NCBI GenBank assembly: GCA_022360315.1
Contig: JAKSDA010000250.1
Span: 1 to 64,000 of the forward strand
DNA length: 64,000 bases
From: Pseudomonadota bacterium
Lineage (GTDB): Bacteria; Myxococcota_A; Polyangia; Haliangiales; Haliangiaceae
Direction of reading: 5' to 3'
This document shows positions 33,637 through 43,483 of the stretch, in pieces. Made by a program: the position numbers and the translations under genes. Each line of letters begins with the position of its first letter. Within the stretch, counting starts at the first letter, position 1. The notes beneath the pieces are model-generated. The model searched no databases, was not told where the DNA came from, and saw nothing but the letters and a program-made list of their open reading frames with translations.

Positions 33637-34986
33637 TTACCGGCGCCGGATCAGAAAGCCCACTGGCAGCAAAGTGGGGTTCAGCTCCAGGTTTCGCAGC
33701 ACATACGCCAGAACCATGATATTGGACAATACAGTTGCACTTGCCGTGGCCACAGCGGCGCCGTTGATGCCGTAGCGGGGAATCAACACGGCGTTTAGCA
33801 CGACATTGAGCACAAGAGCAAGAGCGGCCAGCCACGCGGCCTGGCGATGATGGGCGGTCATGTTCATCAGCGAACTGCCGATTCCCATCACCGCAAAGGC
33901 AAACATGCCGCCACATAGAATCACTAGTACTGTGTAGGCCCGGGGAAACTCCGGGCCAAACAGCCGTAACACCCACGGCCCGGCAAGGATGAGAACCGCT
34001 GTACTCACCAGCGCCACAGCCAGGGCCCCAGCCGAGGCCAGGCGAACAACTCGCCGCAGCTCGGCTCGCCGGTTGTTGCTGTGCAGTTCGGAAAACAGTG
34101 GCGCGGCAATGGCAAGCACGGCATTCAGACCAGAGACCACAAGGGATGCCACCTGCGCGGCCACCGAGTACAGCCCGGCATTTTTTGTTCCGATGAGCGC
34201 GCCGATCATGAGGATGTCGACTCGAGACATCAGGTACAGAAACCCGGAATACAAGAGGAACGACACCATCAGTCCAAACCACCGACGGGTTTCGGGTTGT
34301 GGCCTGGCGGCGTGCACTTGTGGTGGCAATGCCCGATGCAAGAGTGCCATAGAAACGGCCAGGGCAGCGGTTGTCGCGACCAGGTTTGCCGCGAGCGCAC
34401 GCGGCGCCGAAACGCCGACTGCCGGCAACGCGTAAAGGACTGCCACAGCGGCCGCAACCATGAGTGGTCGAAGCACGTAGATGGGAAAATGGGCCTGGGC
34501 GATACGCTTGGTCGCCTGCACCTGTGCCGACGACAGCCGCAGCAAAGACAGCGAGACGAGCAGAAAGCAGCCGACGAGCAGGGTCGAAAACAGGGTTTCT
34601 CGGATCCGTCCCACCATCACCCAGGCGGCGCCACCCAACACCACACCGGCCACGCACCCGGCGGCCAGAACCAAAAGCCGGCTCCGGCGCACCAACCCGC
34701 GCAGATGCGACCACTCCGCATTCGCGGTGTATATCGGGACAAACCGGATAGCCGAGGTATCGAGACCGAGCGTGGTGAACAGAGTAAACACATTCACCCA
34801 GCCGATCGTGTACACGTAGTCGCCAAACGACTGAGCACCCAGCACGTTGGCGACGACCATGTTGGCCCCGAAGAGAGCGCCGGCAGAGAGCACGTTGATG
34901 GTCAACGCGCTACTGGCACCACGGGCGACAATGACGCCGAGCCTGTCGCCGGCGAGCTTGCGAAACCACTGCAAAACGCGTTGCAT
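33637..34986 (-). CDS. Polysaccharide flippase (Wzx/MurJ-like, MATE-MOP superfamily)
   Basis: This 449-residue protein has about twelve to fourteen hydrophobic segments and the oligosaccharide flippase features. The N-terminal part contains NMVVANVLGAQSFGDYVYTI; the middle has SRVDILMIGALIGTKNAGLY, a typical flippase signature. The end has LIPRYGINGAAVATASATVL. It should move lipid-linked glycans across the inner membrane. There is no adjacent glycosyltransferase cluster, so its cargo is unclear. The start context is consistent with the ATG used. Confidence 0.9.
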   Translation of the reverse strand: MQRVLQWFRKLAGDRLGVIVARGASSALTINVLSAGALFGANMVVANVLGAQSFGDYVYTIGWVNVFTLFTTLGLDTSAIRFVPIYTANAEWSHLRGLVRRSRLLVLAAGCVAGVVLGGAAWVMVGRIRETLFSTLLVGCFLLVSLSLLRLSSAQVQATKRIAQAHFPIYVLRPLMVAAAVAVLYALPAVGVSAPRALAANLVATTAALAVSMALLHRALPPQVHAARPQPETRRWFGLMVSFLLYSGFLYLMSRVDILMIGALIGTKNAGLYSVAAQVASLVVSGLNAVLAIAAPLFSELHSNNRRAELRRVVRLASAGALAVALVSTAVLILAGPWVLRLFGPEFPRAYTVLVILCGGMFAFAVMGIGSSLMNMTAHHRQAAWLAALALVLNVVLNAVLIPRYGINGAAVATASATVLSNIMVLAYVLRNLELNPTLLPVGFLIRRR

Positions 34987-35034
34987 GAACGGCGCTGGCG
35001 CCCACTCCGCAGCGGGCTTATTTCCTGGCCTTGA

Positions 35035-35520
35035 TCATTTCTGCTGGGGCTTGCGCAGCCACAGCACGTTGACGATCTTCCACTGGCCGCGCCACTTGAC
35101 CACGTGCAAATAATCGATCCAATCCCGCATGACAAGTTTGACCGAAGCGGTGTCGTGAAAACGATCGAGGATGGTCACGGTCTTGATGCGCTCGGCCTTG
35201 GGGGTCTTTTTGCCATACCCGGCACGCGTCGCGTTGATCAAGCTGAGCGCGCTCATCTGATCGAGTCGGGTCCAGCCGGATTTGGGGTCGGTTTTGATGG
35301 TCCGCTTGGCCAGGTCGGGATGAAGTGCGCGCTCCATGCGCGCGGCATCGCCCTGGTACCAGCCCTCGGCATAATCCAGCGCGGCCTGTCGGATGGCGGC
35401 CCGGTCGGAATCGGCCCCGGCCTTTGCGACCTGGTCGGCCAATGCAGTCGCAGCCATGCCAGCCATGACCGTGAGGATGGCGAGAATACCGGCGAAACTG
35501 GCGCCGCTCCTGTGTTTCAT
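35035..35520 (-). CDS. Exported NTF2-like protein (putative lumazine-binding family)
   Basis: This 161-residue protein has a signal peptide (MKHRSGASFAGILAILTVMA, then GMAATALA). The mature part has an NTF2-like cone fold: IRQAALDYAEGWYQGDAARM, ALHPDLAKR, ASVKLVMRDWIDYLHVVKWR and GQWKIVNVLW. This matches the putative lumazine-binding family (PF12893). Members bind small ligands or have unknown roles. It is probably periplasmic. It lies downstream of the FHA-activator gene on the same strand. Confidence 0.82.
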   Translation of the reverse strand: MKHRSGASFAGILAILTVMAGMAATALADQVAKAGADSDRAAIRQAALDYAEGWYQGDAARMERALHPDLAKRTIKTDPKSGWTRLDQMSALSLINATRAGYGKKTPKAERIKTVTILDRFHDTASVKLVMRDWIDYLHVVKWRGQWKIVNVLWLRKPQQK

Positions 35521-35624
35521 CGGGTTGCTCCTGGGTGGTGGTGTGCGAGCACGGTAGCGAGCGTGCCACGTTTGTCACCTGGTTTGAAGTCAGCTGGCAC
35601 GACGGAGCAGCGAATGGAATCCGG

Positions 35625-37211
35625 CTATCCCCGTCCGCCCAGGCCAAGCTCGGCCATTCTGAGCTGTAGGCCCCGTTTGGAAAGCTCGAGCTTTTCGGCC
35701 ATGGCATCGAGATCGCCCATGCATTCCTCGGCGCATGCCGCGATCTGCTCGAGGTTGTAGTCGCGGGCCTTGCGAATGCGCTTGCTCCTGTTCATCAGAT
35801 TGTACAGCGCGGAACGCGAGATGCCCAGATACGCCGCGGTTCGGCTCGGCTGCCAGCGGCATTCGCGCAGTGCCGCGATGAGCTCGTCTTCGCTGATCGA
35901 CCCCGACTCGCTCCGCTCGCCCCTGGGTGTGGGCTCGGGAACCGCTGGTGAGTCGAGTAGCCGGCTCAGCGCGGGGGGGGTGCGAAACCGACTCTCACCC
36001 CGATTGGCCACGGCAAGCTGGCGGGCGACATTGCGCAATTGTCGGACGTTGCCCGGCCAGTCAAAGCGGGCCAGCTGAGCGACGAGAGACGCCGGAATCC
36101 AGGTCGATTCGACCGCTTTTGGCGGTTTGAGTCGATCGAGCTCGCCGATGAAGTCGAGTTCGCGGCGCAAAAAATGAAAAAATAGACGGCCGATATCCTC
36201 GCGCCGTTCGCGCAGCGGCGGCACGACCAGGACATAGCTCGACAGACGATGGAGCAACTGCTCGCGAAATACGCCGTCGCTGACCGCCTGGGATAGATCT
36301 GCATCGGTTGCCGCGACAAAACGCACGTCGACAGACTGGGGTGTCTCGGCACCCAGCGGAAAGATCTCACCGGTTTCGATGGCCCGCAAGAGCATGGCCT
36401 GGACGTCCAGCGGGGTATCGCCGATCTCGTCCAGAAACATGGTGCCGCCACTGGACCGGGTAAAAAACCCGGTGTGCGCAGCGCCCGCGCCAGTGAACGC
36501 CCCCCTGGTATGGCCAAAAAGCTGAGATGCCGCAGTTGCTGGCGGGATGGTCGCCATGTTGACGCATATACAGGGCCCGTCTCGACGTGCGCTGGCGCGA
36601 TGAATGGCCCGGGCGACCAGTTCCTTGCCACTGCCCGATTCGCCGACGATGAGCACCGAGTGCGAGAGATCGGCAACTCGCAACAGATCGTCGCGCAATT
36701 CGACAATTCGATGTGAATGGCCGACGATTCCAAGGTCGTCGACAAATTCGCGCGGCGGCCCGGCCATGTGCCACAGCAATACCACCCGATTGCTCAGCTG
36801 AATGACCACTCCCCGTTCGAGCTCGTCGCGATTCACATCCTCGGCTGTGAGCAGAGGTTCGCCATCAACGCGCACCGGACCGCCGCCCGACGGAGGCGAA
36901 ATGCGATAACCGCCGTCAGACAGTGTTTGCAGTGACAGCGGTTTGCGGCTCAGCCCGCGATCGGTGAGCGGCAAACCGCCCTTCTCACCATGCGCGCTGA
37001 ATTTCGGCGCCACCCGGGATAACTCGCCGAGCCGGGAAAGACGGACGATCTGGCCGACACGCCGAACGTCGGGATGAAACAAGATAGTGAGCGCCGGACC
37101 CGGCAGTATGGCCGATTCCCGGGCGGATTCTACAACTCGAATGGTAGTGTCATCCAAGGACAATGCGGCGACTCCGTTGGCTATCCTAGCTCGGAAACGC
37201 CACAGCGTCAC
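35625..37211 (-). CDS. FHA-domain sigma-54-dependent transcriptional activator
   Basis: The protein has 528 residues. The N-terminal part (about residues 60-150) is FHA-like (LPLTDRGLSRKPLSLQ, then the RVDGEPL loop), so phosphothreonine binding probably replaces a receiver. The AAA+ domain (about 165-395) has Walker A GESGSGKE, the sigma-54 loop GAFTGA and Walker B GTMFLDEIGD. A Fis-type helix-turn-helix follows (TAAYLGISRSALYNLMNRSK) with a further helical tail. In myxobacteria such FHA activators connect Ser/Thr kinases to RpoN promoters. A Ser/Thr kinase gene starts about 500 bases away in the opposite direction, making it a plausible partner. Confidence 0.92.
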   Translation of the reverse strand: MTLWRFRARIANGVAALSLDDTTIRVVESARESAILPGPALTILFHPDVRRVGQIVRLSRLGELSRVAPKFSAHGEKGGLPLTDRGLSRKPLSLQTLSDGGYRISPPSGGGPVRVDGEPLLTAEDVNRDELERGVVIQLSNRVVLLWHMAGPPREFVDDLGIVGHSHRIVELRDDLLRVADLSHSVLIVGESGSGKELVARAIHRASARRDGPCICVNMATIPPATAASQLFGHTRGAFTGAGAAHTGFFTRSSGGTMFLDEIGDTPLDVQAMLLRAIETGEIFPLGAETPQSVDVRFVAATDADLSQAVSDGVFREQLLHRLSSYVLVVPPLRERREDIGRLFFHFLRRELDFIGELDRLKPPKAVESTWIPASLVAQLARFDWPGNVRQLRNVARQLAVANRGESRFRTPPALSRLLDSPAVPEPTPRGERSESGSISEDELIAALRECRWQPSRTAAYLGISRSALYNLMNRSKRIRKARDYNLEQIAACAEECMGDLDAMAEKLELSKRGLQLRMAELGLGGRG

Positions 37212-37728
37212 CTACCACAGACGTAACTGAAGTACTCTGTCATACGGTCCCCATAACGTGGCATCAAAGGCACTACGATCGAGTGATAATCACCACGTAG
37301 CCTAGCAAAATCGTTGACTTTGAGGTCACGGAAAGCGGCCCATGAGCTATTATTATGCATCGTGCGATCACTGGCCCACATCCTGACGGCAGGGATATGC
37401 ACCGCCACGCCCGCAGGATGTGCCCTGATCGACGGCCTCACCGGCAGCGATAGTCCGCAGATGAGCTGTGATTCGCGGTTTTTGCTCGGCTCGGAACGCG
37501 CGTCCATGGCCATCGAAGTCTGCTGGGTCTTTGACTGGTGTGAACTACGAAGTGCCACGTGCCTGAAGGAGAGCGGACAATGCGCGAGCTTGTCCCAATG
37601 ACTCCACCGGCACACCACCTTTCGTGGCGTTGCCTCGATTCCCTCCTCCACACTGCCAGTGATCGACCGGCTCCTGCCGTTCGGGCAACTGGTGGCCTGA
37701 TGCACCGGCCGGTGCTACCCTCGACCGC
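37212..37728. other. Intergenic region between divergent FHA-activator and kinase genes
   Basis: About 517 bases separate the two divergent signalling genes. It contains GTGATAATCAC, an 11-base dyad at about 37292-37302, and one possible small lipoprotein frame described separately. Promoters for both genes probably lie here. Confidence 0.45.
37362..37601 (+). CDS. Possible small Cys-rich lipoprotein (uncertain)
   Basis: A frame from a GTG at 37362 gives 79 residues that begin with a signal-like segment ending TATPAGC, a fair lipobox. A short mature part with six further cysteines follows (including VCWVFDWCELRSATC). No ribosome site is visible and no family is recognised. The composition is unusual for random frames here, but chance is possible. 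Confidence 0.3.
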   Translation: MRSLAHILTAGICTATPAGCALIDGLTGSDSPQMSCDSRFLLGSERASMAIEVCWVFDWCELRSATCLKESGQCASLSQ

Positions 37729-39474
37729 GTGATCGGCACCAAGTTCGGCAGTTATGAGATTGTCCAGGAGCTCGGTGCGGGCGGCATGGGAAAGGTGTAT
37801 TCGGCCGAGCACTCGCTGATCGGCCGCCGTGCCGCCATCAAGGTCTTGTTGTCGCAATTCTCCAGGGACGAACAGGTCACCGAGCGGTTCTTTCAGGAGG
37901 CCAAGGCCGCGGCGATGATCCGACACTCCGGCATCATCGATATCTTCGACTACGGGTGGACCGAGGACGGCAGCAGGGCATACATCATGATGGAGTTGCT
38001 CGAAGGCGAGAGCCTGCGGCAACGGATCGAACAGAGCCAGCGCGGGCGGTTGTCGTGTGCCACCGCCCTCCGGCTGGCTCGCCAGATGGCCAATGCACTG
38101 GCCGCAGCTCATGCGGTCAGTATCGTGCATCGCGACCTCAAGCCCGACAATGTTTTCATCGTACCCGACGCCGAAGTGGTGGGCGGCGAACGGGTCAAGC
38201 TGCTCGACTTCGGCATTGCCAAGGTCACCGACGAGCTGGGCAATAGCCTCAACCGAACCACCGCCGGGATGATCATGGGCAGCCCGCTGTACATGTCGCC
38301 CGAGCAATGCATAGGCAAAAACGAGGTCGACTACCGGGCCGATATCTATGCCCTGGGCTGCGTCATGTATCACCTGATCTGCGGTCGGCCGCCGTTTACC
38401 GGATCGGGAAGCGGCGAGATCATCGCCCAGCATATCTACCAGACTCCCGATCCACCGCGCCACCACGAGCCCTCGCTGGACCCCCAGGTCGAGTCGATCA
38501 TCGTCTGTGCCCTGGCCAAGAAACCGCGCGATCGGTTCCGCGACATGGGCGAGTTCGAGCAAGCTCTCATCCGCGCCGGAGCGGCCAGCAACACCGGGCC
38601 AGAGCACCACGTCGTCAGCACGGCCTATCCCCACCAACGTCCGCCCGCGGTCGAGCTCGATCAACGGAGTGGGCAGCAAAGCCGGGTGCAGGGCAGATCG
38701 TCACCGAGCGGCGGGCACGGCTCGTCGATGAGCCCGCCCAGTTTCACCAGCCCGACCACCCTGGGCTCGGTGGCATCGCAGATCTCGTACGATTCGGTGG
38801 GCAGAAAGAGCCGCGGCAAGCGGTGGTGGTTGCTCATCGCTCTATTTGGGCTGGCCGCAGGCAGTGCTGGGCTGGCCTTGAAACTGGGCGCTTTCAGCTC
38901 CGAAGGGCCCTCTGTGGCCATCGAAGTTGTCGACGAGGTCGTCGACGCGGCAAGCCGATCGGTGCAGGCTCGGCCCGGCGATCCGGCACATCCTGCCGGC
39001 GATCGGCCGATCAGTCTTGCCGCGGCAGCCGCGGCAAGCGCCGATCGCACACCCGATGCCGCTGCCGAGATTGCCGACGCCCCAGCCGAAAAAGCCGAGC
39101 AGGCCGAAACCGACCCCGAGCCGGTCGAACTGGTTACGTTTCGGATCAAGTCGAGCAAACCCAGGCGGGCGCTTGTCCGCGGCGGTGACGGAAAGCTGTT
39201 GGGCGAGACGCCGTTTGTGTACAGGGTTCCCAGAGACGGCAAACGGACCGTCTTTATCCTCGAGCAACGGGGCTATGTCGACAGGCGTGTCGTTCTGGTC
39301 GCCGACAAAGATCGCAGCGAGCGGGTCAAGCTGCGCAGGGTGCGCCGCTCTTCGGCCGCGTCGGCCAGATCCGATAGCGCAGGCGAGCCCGCTGCCGACC
39401 GTCCAGATGACAAAAAAACCGGCAAGCGAGATCGCGACGATTGGGGCCAGACCACCGATCCCTTTGACAATTGA
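37729..39474 (+). CDS. Transmembrane Ser/Thr protein kinase with PEGA-like tail
   Basis: This 581-residue protein has an intact kinase domain (about residues 5-280): glycine loop LGAGGMGKVYSAE, AAIKVL lysine, catalytic HRDLKPDN, DFGIAK and the GSPLYMSPEQ activation segment. A Ser/Pro-rich linker leads to one membrane helix (WWLLIALFGLAAGSAGLALK). The outer part ends in a PEGA-like domain (RALVRGGDGKLLGETPFVYR). Kinases of this plan phosphorylate FHA proteins and other partners, and the divergent FHA activator is a candidate. The GTG start is chosen from the kinase fold. Confidence 0.92.
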   Translation: MIGTKFGSYEIVQELGAGGMGKVYSAEHSLIGRRAAIKVLLSQFSRDEQVTERFFQEAKAAAMIRHSGIIDIFDYGWTEDGSRAYIMMELLEGESLRQRIEQSQRGRLSCATALRLARQMANALAAAHAVSIVHRDLKPDNVFIVPDAEVVGGERVKLLDFGIAKVTDELGNSLNRTTAGMIMGSPLYMSPEQCIGKNEVDYRADIYALGCVMYHLICGRPPFTGSGSGEIIAQHIYQTPDPPRHHEPSLDPQVESIIVCALAKKPRDRFRDMGEFEQALIRAGAASNTGPEHHVVSTAYPHQRPPAVELDQRSGQQSRVQGRSSPSGGHGSSMSPPSFTSPTTLGSVASQISYDSVGRKSRGKRWWLLIALFGLAAGSAGLALKLGAFSSEGPSVAIEVVDEVVDAASRSVQARPGDPAHPAGDRPISLAAAAAASADRTPDAAAEIADAPAEKAEQAETDPEPVELVTFRIKSSKPRRALVRGGDGKLLGETPFVYRVPRDGKRTVFILEQRGYVDRRVVLVADKDRSERVKLRRVRRSSAASARSDSAGEPAADRPDDKKTGKRDRDDWGQTTDPFDN

Positions 39475-39524
39475 GAGCATCGGCCGTGACCGTTGACCAT
39501 CCAGGGTGAACACGAGGTGACGAC

Positions 39525-40283
39525 ATGATCAAACACAGCTTCCCCATCGCGCTCCTGGTTGTGTTGTTGCCAGCGGTCGGCGCGGCCGAGGACAGAGGCG
39601 AGGCCAAAAAAGCCCGCGAGCACTACCAGCAGGCCGAGATGTACATGAAGGCCAAAGTCTACGACCTGGCCGTGACAGAGTATCGCAAGGGTTACGAATT
39701 GGCTCCCCAGGCCCATGGCTTTCTGTTCAACATCGGCCTGGCCTACGAACGAATGGGCGACAACGAAAACGCTCTCGCCGCCTTCGAGAAATACCTCCAG
39801 CGCGTGCCCAGAGGCAAAAAAACCGCAGAGGCGCGGGCCCGTTCGGTCGCCTTGCGCCGGGCCATTGCAGCGGCGCAAAAAAATACCCCTGCCCAGAACG
39901 AGCGCGGCAGCAAAAAAACCGTCTCGAAGCGAAAAGACCGCGCCGGGATCGGACCCGACAGGGCGCAGAACAACGACAGAGCCACGACCGACGATCGCGA
40001 TAAGTCGGACCGGACCAAAAACAAAAAACTACGGGCAGCCGATCAGACTGATATGGGCCGGATCGACCGCGGCCGATCCGGCCCTGAGCCGAGCGATCCG
40101 CCGGTCGCTACCAGGCGGCGTTCCTGGACCCTTATCGCCATTGGCGCTGCTCTGATCGCCGCCGGCGTCGTCGCAGACGTGGGCCCGGACAGCAGCAGCA
40201 ACGACGAGCTCGATACCATGGATTTCGTGCCCGTGGGGCTATACGGCGCTGGCGCGCTCCTGATGTTTCGCGGGACATTCTGA
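39525..40283 (+). CDS. Exported TPR protein with C-terminal membrane helices
   Basis: This 252-residue protein has a signal peptide (SFPIALLVVLLPAVGAAE). TPR-like helices follow (REHYQQAEMYMKAKVYDLAV, EYRKGYELAPQ, GLAYERMGDNENALAAFEKY). A long basic and acidic linker leads to two hydrophobic C-terminal segments (WTLIAIGAALIAAGVVA and VGLYGAGALLMF). It starts 50 bases after the kinase stop and is probably co-expressed with it as a kinase substrate or scaffold. Confidence 0.8.
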   Translation: MIKHSFPIALLVVLLPAVGAAEDRGEAKKAREHYQQAEMYMKAKVYDLAVTEYRKGYELAPQAHGFLFNIGLAYERMGDNENALAAFEKYLQRVPRGKKTAEARARSVALRRAIAAAQKNTPAQNERGSKKTVSKRKDRAGIGPDRAQNNDRATTDDRDKSDRTKNKKLRAADQTDMGRIDRGRSGPEPSDPPVATRRRSWTLIAIGAALIAAGVVADVGPDSSSNDELDTMDFVPVGLYGAGALLMFRGTF

Positions 40284-40492
40284 GCCTCACGACGCCGCGG
40301 CTCTCGGTCGTCGTCTGGCGTGTCCGGGGGGGCTCTCGATGGGTCTCGCCGCGAATGTCGACTGTCGTCACCGGCGCCCATGCAACAATACGATGCTCGT
40401 TGTGCTTGCCGTCGGGTGCACCATCGTGTGAAATCACTGTGATGGTGGAGACCAGATTTGATCGGGTGTACCGGCACGGTTGTGACGCGGAC

Positions 40493-41977
40493 ATGATGGT
40501 GCGACATCGTGGCTGCGCAGCGTTGATCGCGCTGGTGTTCTTTGTGGCAACGAGTCTTGTGGGTGCAACCGGCGCCCGTGCCGACAACGGCGACGAGAGC
40601 TACACGCTGTACATGGCTGACGGCCAGCTGGTCACGCGGTCGGCTGTTCTGTTCATCTCCCCGGACGTTCCAGACGATGCGGACCTCTCGGTGAGCCTGA
40701 TATACGGGACGAGGAGTGCGGGGGGATTCAAGCTGCGCGGTGTGTATCGCAACCAGACCAGAGAGGTGAGCGATGGCGGGATCGAGGGCATCAAAACCGG
40801 CACCTTGATCCTCGCCGATCTGTCGCGCAGCGAGGAGCGGCACTCCATGCTTGCCTGGTGGATCCCCATGTTGCGCGTGCGCCCAGAGGTGACCTGGACT
40901 GCGGGTGGGCAGGTTTACAGCGCGGTGTTGCAGTCGGAGGTGAATCTGGGCAATCCGGTCGCGGCGTTTGGCTACACGACCGCGTTTATCGTCATTCTGC
41001 TCTTTGTCCTGTGGTTGCTCGCTCGGGGCAGATTTCTCGAGTTTTTGTGCGAACCCAACGGGCGTATGTCGCTGTCCAAGACGCAGATGTTTCTGTGGAC
41101 GCTGGCCATCGGCGCCCTGGTTGCCGGCTACGGTATGATTCGGCTCCAGGTGCCGGAAATCCCGGCGACCTTGCTGGCTCTGATGGGGCTCAGCCTGGGC
41201 ACGAGAGGGCTGAGCGGTGCCAAGGTTTCGACCGCCGATGATCCGGACGAGTCAGTGCCGGACACGTCGGCGCCGCACCGCGCAGCAGCGTCGGCCAGAT
41301 CCTTCAGGTTGTGGGATGGGCTCAAACAGATCGTCAGCGACCGGACACCGGACGGACGGGAAGTGCTTTCATTCACCAGGGTGCAGATGGTGTTCTGGAC
41401 CGGGCTCATGCTGGGCATATTCTCCTTCAAGAGCATAGTCGACGGGATCCTGTGGGAGGTGCCCTGGGAGATGGTAACGCTCATGGGCATGAGTCAGGTT
41501 GGTTATCTCGCCCCCAAATTCTGGTCTGCGCCGACCAAGCTCAGCTACAGCTCGCCGGATTCGACGTATCGACTGGGCACGAGCATCCAGGCCAACCATC
41601 CGAGCAACGCGGGAGGCAGCATCTCCCAGTATACTGTGATGCCCTCCCTGCCGGCCGGACTGCCTCTCGACCCCGAAGCCGGCTCGATCACCGGGACGCC
41701 GACCCAGGTATCAGACCGGGCGGAGTACACGGTGATGGGAAGCAACAACGCCGGTTCGACCCGCACCGCCATCTTTATCGAGGTGATCAAAAATTCGGCC
41801 CTGGTGCCAAACTCGAACGACCTGGCGGGCCACGGCCCGGCCGGCGGAGTTTCTTCGCCCGTGGATCCGGATACCGGCGGGCATTCTACTCATCTAGACC
41901 CACATGCCGAATACGAGTATCCCGACGAGCCGGGGGGTCCGGCAAAGCCCACAGCCAGGCCAGAGCGCCCGGACTGA
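40493..41977 (+). CDS. Membrane protein with internal duplication and putative Ig (He_PIG) domain
   Basis: The protein has about 494 residues from the ATG pair at 40493-40498; an ATG at 40442 would give a longer N-terminus. A signal segment (LIALVFFVATSLVGATG) starts an extracytoplasmic part. Then come several membrane helices. The motifs SLSKTQMFLWTLAIGALVAG and SFTRVQMVFWTGLMLGIFSF are alike, each ending in a short LLALMGLS or MVTLMGMS helix, so the membrane part is an ancient duplication. The C-terminus has a He_PIG-type putative Ig domain (SLPAGLPLDPEAGSITGTPT). No transport or enzyme family is recognised. Confidence 0.78.
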   Translation: MMVRHRGCAALIALVFFVATSLVGATGARADNGDESYTLYMADGQLVTRSAVLFISPDVPDDADLSVSLIYGTRSAGGFKLRGVYRNQTREVSDGGIEGIKTGTLILADLSRSEERHSMLAWWIPMLRVRPEVTWTAGGQVYSAVLQSEVNLGNPVAAFGYTTAFIVILLFVLWLLARGRFLEFLCEPNGRMSLSKTQMFLWTLAIGALVAGYGMIRLQVPEIPATLLALMGLSLGTRGLSGAKVSTADDPDESVPDTSAPHRAAASARSFRLWDGLKQIVSDRTPDGREVLSFTRVQMVFWTGLMLGIFSFKSIVDGILWEVPWEMVTLMGMSQVGYLAPKFWSAPTKLSYSSPDSTYRLGTSIQANHPSNAGGSISQYTVMPSLPAGLPLDPEAGSITGTPTQVSDRAEYTVMGSNNAGSTRTAIFIEVIKNSALVPNSNDLAGHGPAGGVSSPVDPDTGGHSTHLDPHAEYEYPDEPGGPAKPTARPERPD

Positions 41978-41998
41978 TCGATCAGCGAAAAGGTGCCT

Positions 41999-43483
41999 AT
42001 GATTGCCGACGGCAAAGGTTTGCACGCCGCCTTCCTCCTCTTTTACTTGCTGGCCCTGATCGGGATCGGCGCGATCAAGGCGCGCAAAATCAAGAGTCAG
42101 GCCGATTTCAGCCTGGCCGGGCGCGGGCTGTCGACCTTCGTGTTGGTGGGGACGCTGCTCGCCACCTGGATCGGCACCGGCAGCATCTTCGGCAACGCGG
42201 GCGAGACCTACCGCAACGGTGTCGACGCGTTCCTTTTGCCGCTCGGCAGTGCGGTCGGCATCATCGTGCTGATGTTTCTGGCCGCGCGCATCCGCCGCTT
42301 CGGCCAGTTCACCATTCAGGACATTCTCGAGGCGCGCTTCGGGGTCACTGCCCGCGTTCTCGGCACCCTTACCCTTGTCCTCGCCTACGTCATCATCGTC
42401 TCGTACCAGTACCGCGCCGGTGCCGCAGTGCTCGCGTATCTGCTCCCCGACCTCTCCAACCTGACTGCGATCCTCTTTGTGGCCGGCTTCGTTATCGCCT
42501 ACACGGCACTCGCCGGCATGTTCTCCGTGGCCTACACCGACGTTGCCAACGGCATCCTGATGACCCTTGGCATTGGACTGGCAATCCCGATCTTGTGGAG
42601 TCAAACCGGTGGGCTCGGCGAGGCCATCGCCAGCCTGCCCGCGGCCAACCAGAGCTTGTTCGGGCACTACGGCGCGGCCACTCTGGCCAGCGTTCTGCTT
42701 CCCGCGTTCCTCTTGATCCTGGGCGACGCGAACATGGTGCAGCGCTTTTTCTCGGCGCGCAGTCCGGACAGTGCACAACGCGCAGCGTTCGGCATGTTCG
42801 GCGGAGTTCTCGTCCTCGAACTGGCGATCATTTTGACCGCGATCCTGGCCGCCGGACTGGTGGCCCAGGGCAAGATCGCCGCGCCGGACAACGACGGGCA
42901 TGTGATCATCCACGTCGCCTTCGAGGCCCTGCCGTCCTGGCTGGGCGCATTGCTCGTGGGCACGGCTGTGGCCGTGGTCGTATCGACGGCGGATTCCTAC
43001 CTGCTCTCGCCCGCGACGTCGATCGTGCGCGACGTCTACCAGCGATTCTTGAGACCCGACGCCGACGAACAACACATCGTCGTGGTCGGACGGGTCGTGG
43101 TCGTGATCGCCGGCTTGCTGGCCCTGGGCCTTTCGATGACCTCTGACCGCTTCTTCAGCGTGGCCCTCTTCGCCTACACGATCTACGGTGCGGGCATCAC
43201 GCCGGTGATACTCGCGGCCTATTTCTGGAAGCGGGCGACCTCGGCCGGTGCGGTATCATCGATGATCGCCGGCGTGGTCTTTTCGTGCGCCTGGAAGGGC
43301 ATGGTCAGCCAGCACGCGTTGCTCACTGAGGCCGGCTGGACACGGCTCGGTTCCCTCGGTGCCTGGGCCGATACGAGTGGCGTCGACGCCGTGATCCCGG
43401 CCATCTTGCTCTCGGTCGGCGTGCTGGTCACGGTCAGCTTGCTCACCCCCGCCCCCACCCGCGAGCAAGCAAATACCATCTAG
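41999..43483 (+). CDS. Sodium:solute symporter (SSS family)
   Basis: The protein has about 494 residues with some thirteen hydrophobic segments. The ATG at 41999 has AAAGG seven bases upstream. The N-terminal region (SQADFSLAGRGLSTFVLVGT, LLATWIGTGSIFGNAGE) and the later YTALAGMFSVAYTDVANGIL, LPAFLLILGDANMVQRFFSA and STADSYLLSPATSI are typical of SSS transporters. These couple sodium entry to uptake of substrates such as proline, pantothenate or sugars. The substrate cannot be read from sequence. It is convergent with the large Ig-like lipoprotein gene. Confidence 0.92.
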   Translation: MIADGKGLHAAFLLFYLLALIGIGAIKARKIKSQADFSLAGRGLSTFVLVGTLLATWIGTGSIFGNAGETYRNGVDAFLLPLGSAVGIIVLMFLAARIRRFGQFTIQDILEARFGVTARVLGTLTLVLAYVIIVSYQYRAGAAVLAYLLPDLSNLTAILFVAGFVIAYTALAGMFSVAYTDVANGILMTLGIGLAIPILWSQTGGLGEAIASLPAANQSLFGHYGAATLASVLLPAFLLILGDANMVQRFFSARSPDSAQRAAFGMFGGVLVLELAIILTAILAAGLVAQGKIAAPDNDGHVIIHVAFEALPSWLGALLVGTAVAVVVSTADSYLLSPATSIVRDVYQRFLRPDADEQHIVVVGRVVVVIAGLLALGLSMTSDRFFSVALFAYTIYGAGITPVILAAYFWKRATSAGAVSSMIAGVVFSCAWKGMVSQHALLTEAGWTRLGSLGAWADTSGVDAVIPAILLSVGVLVTVSLLTPAPTREQANTI

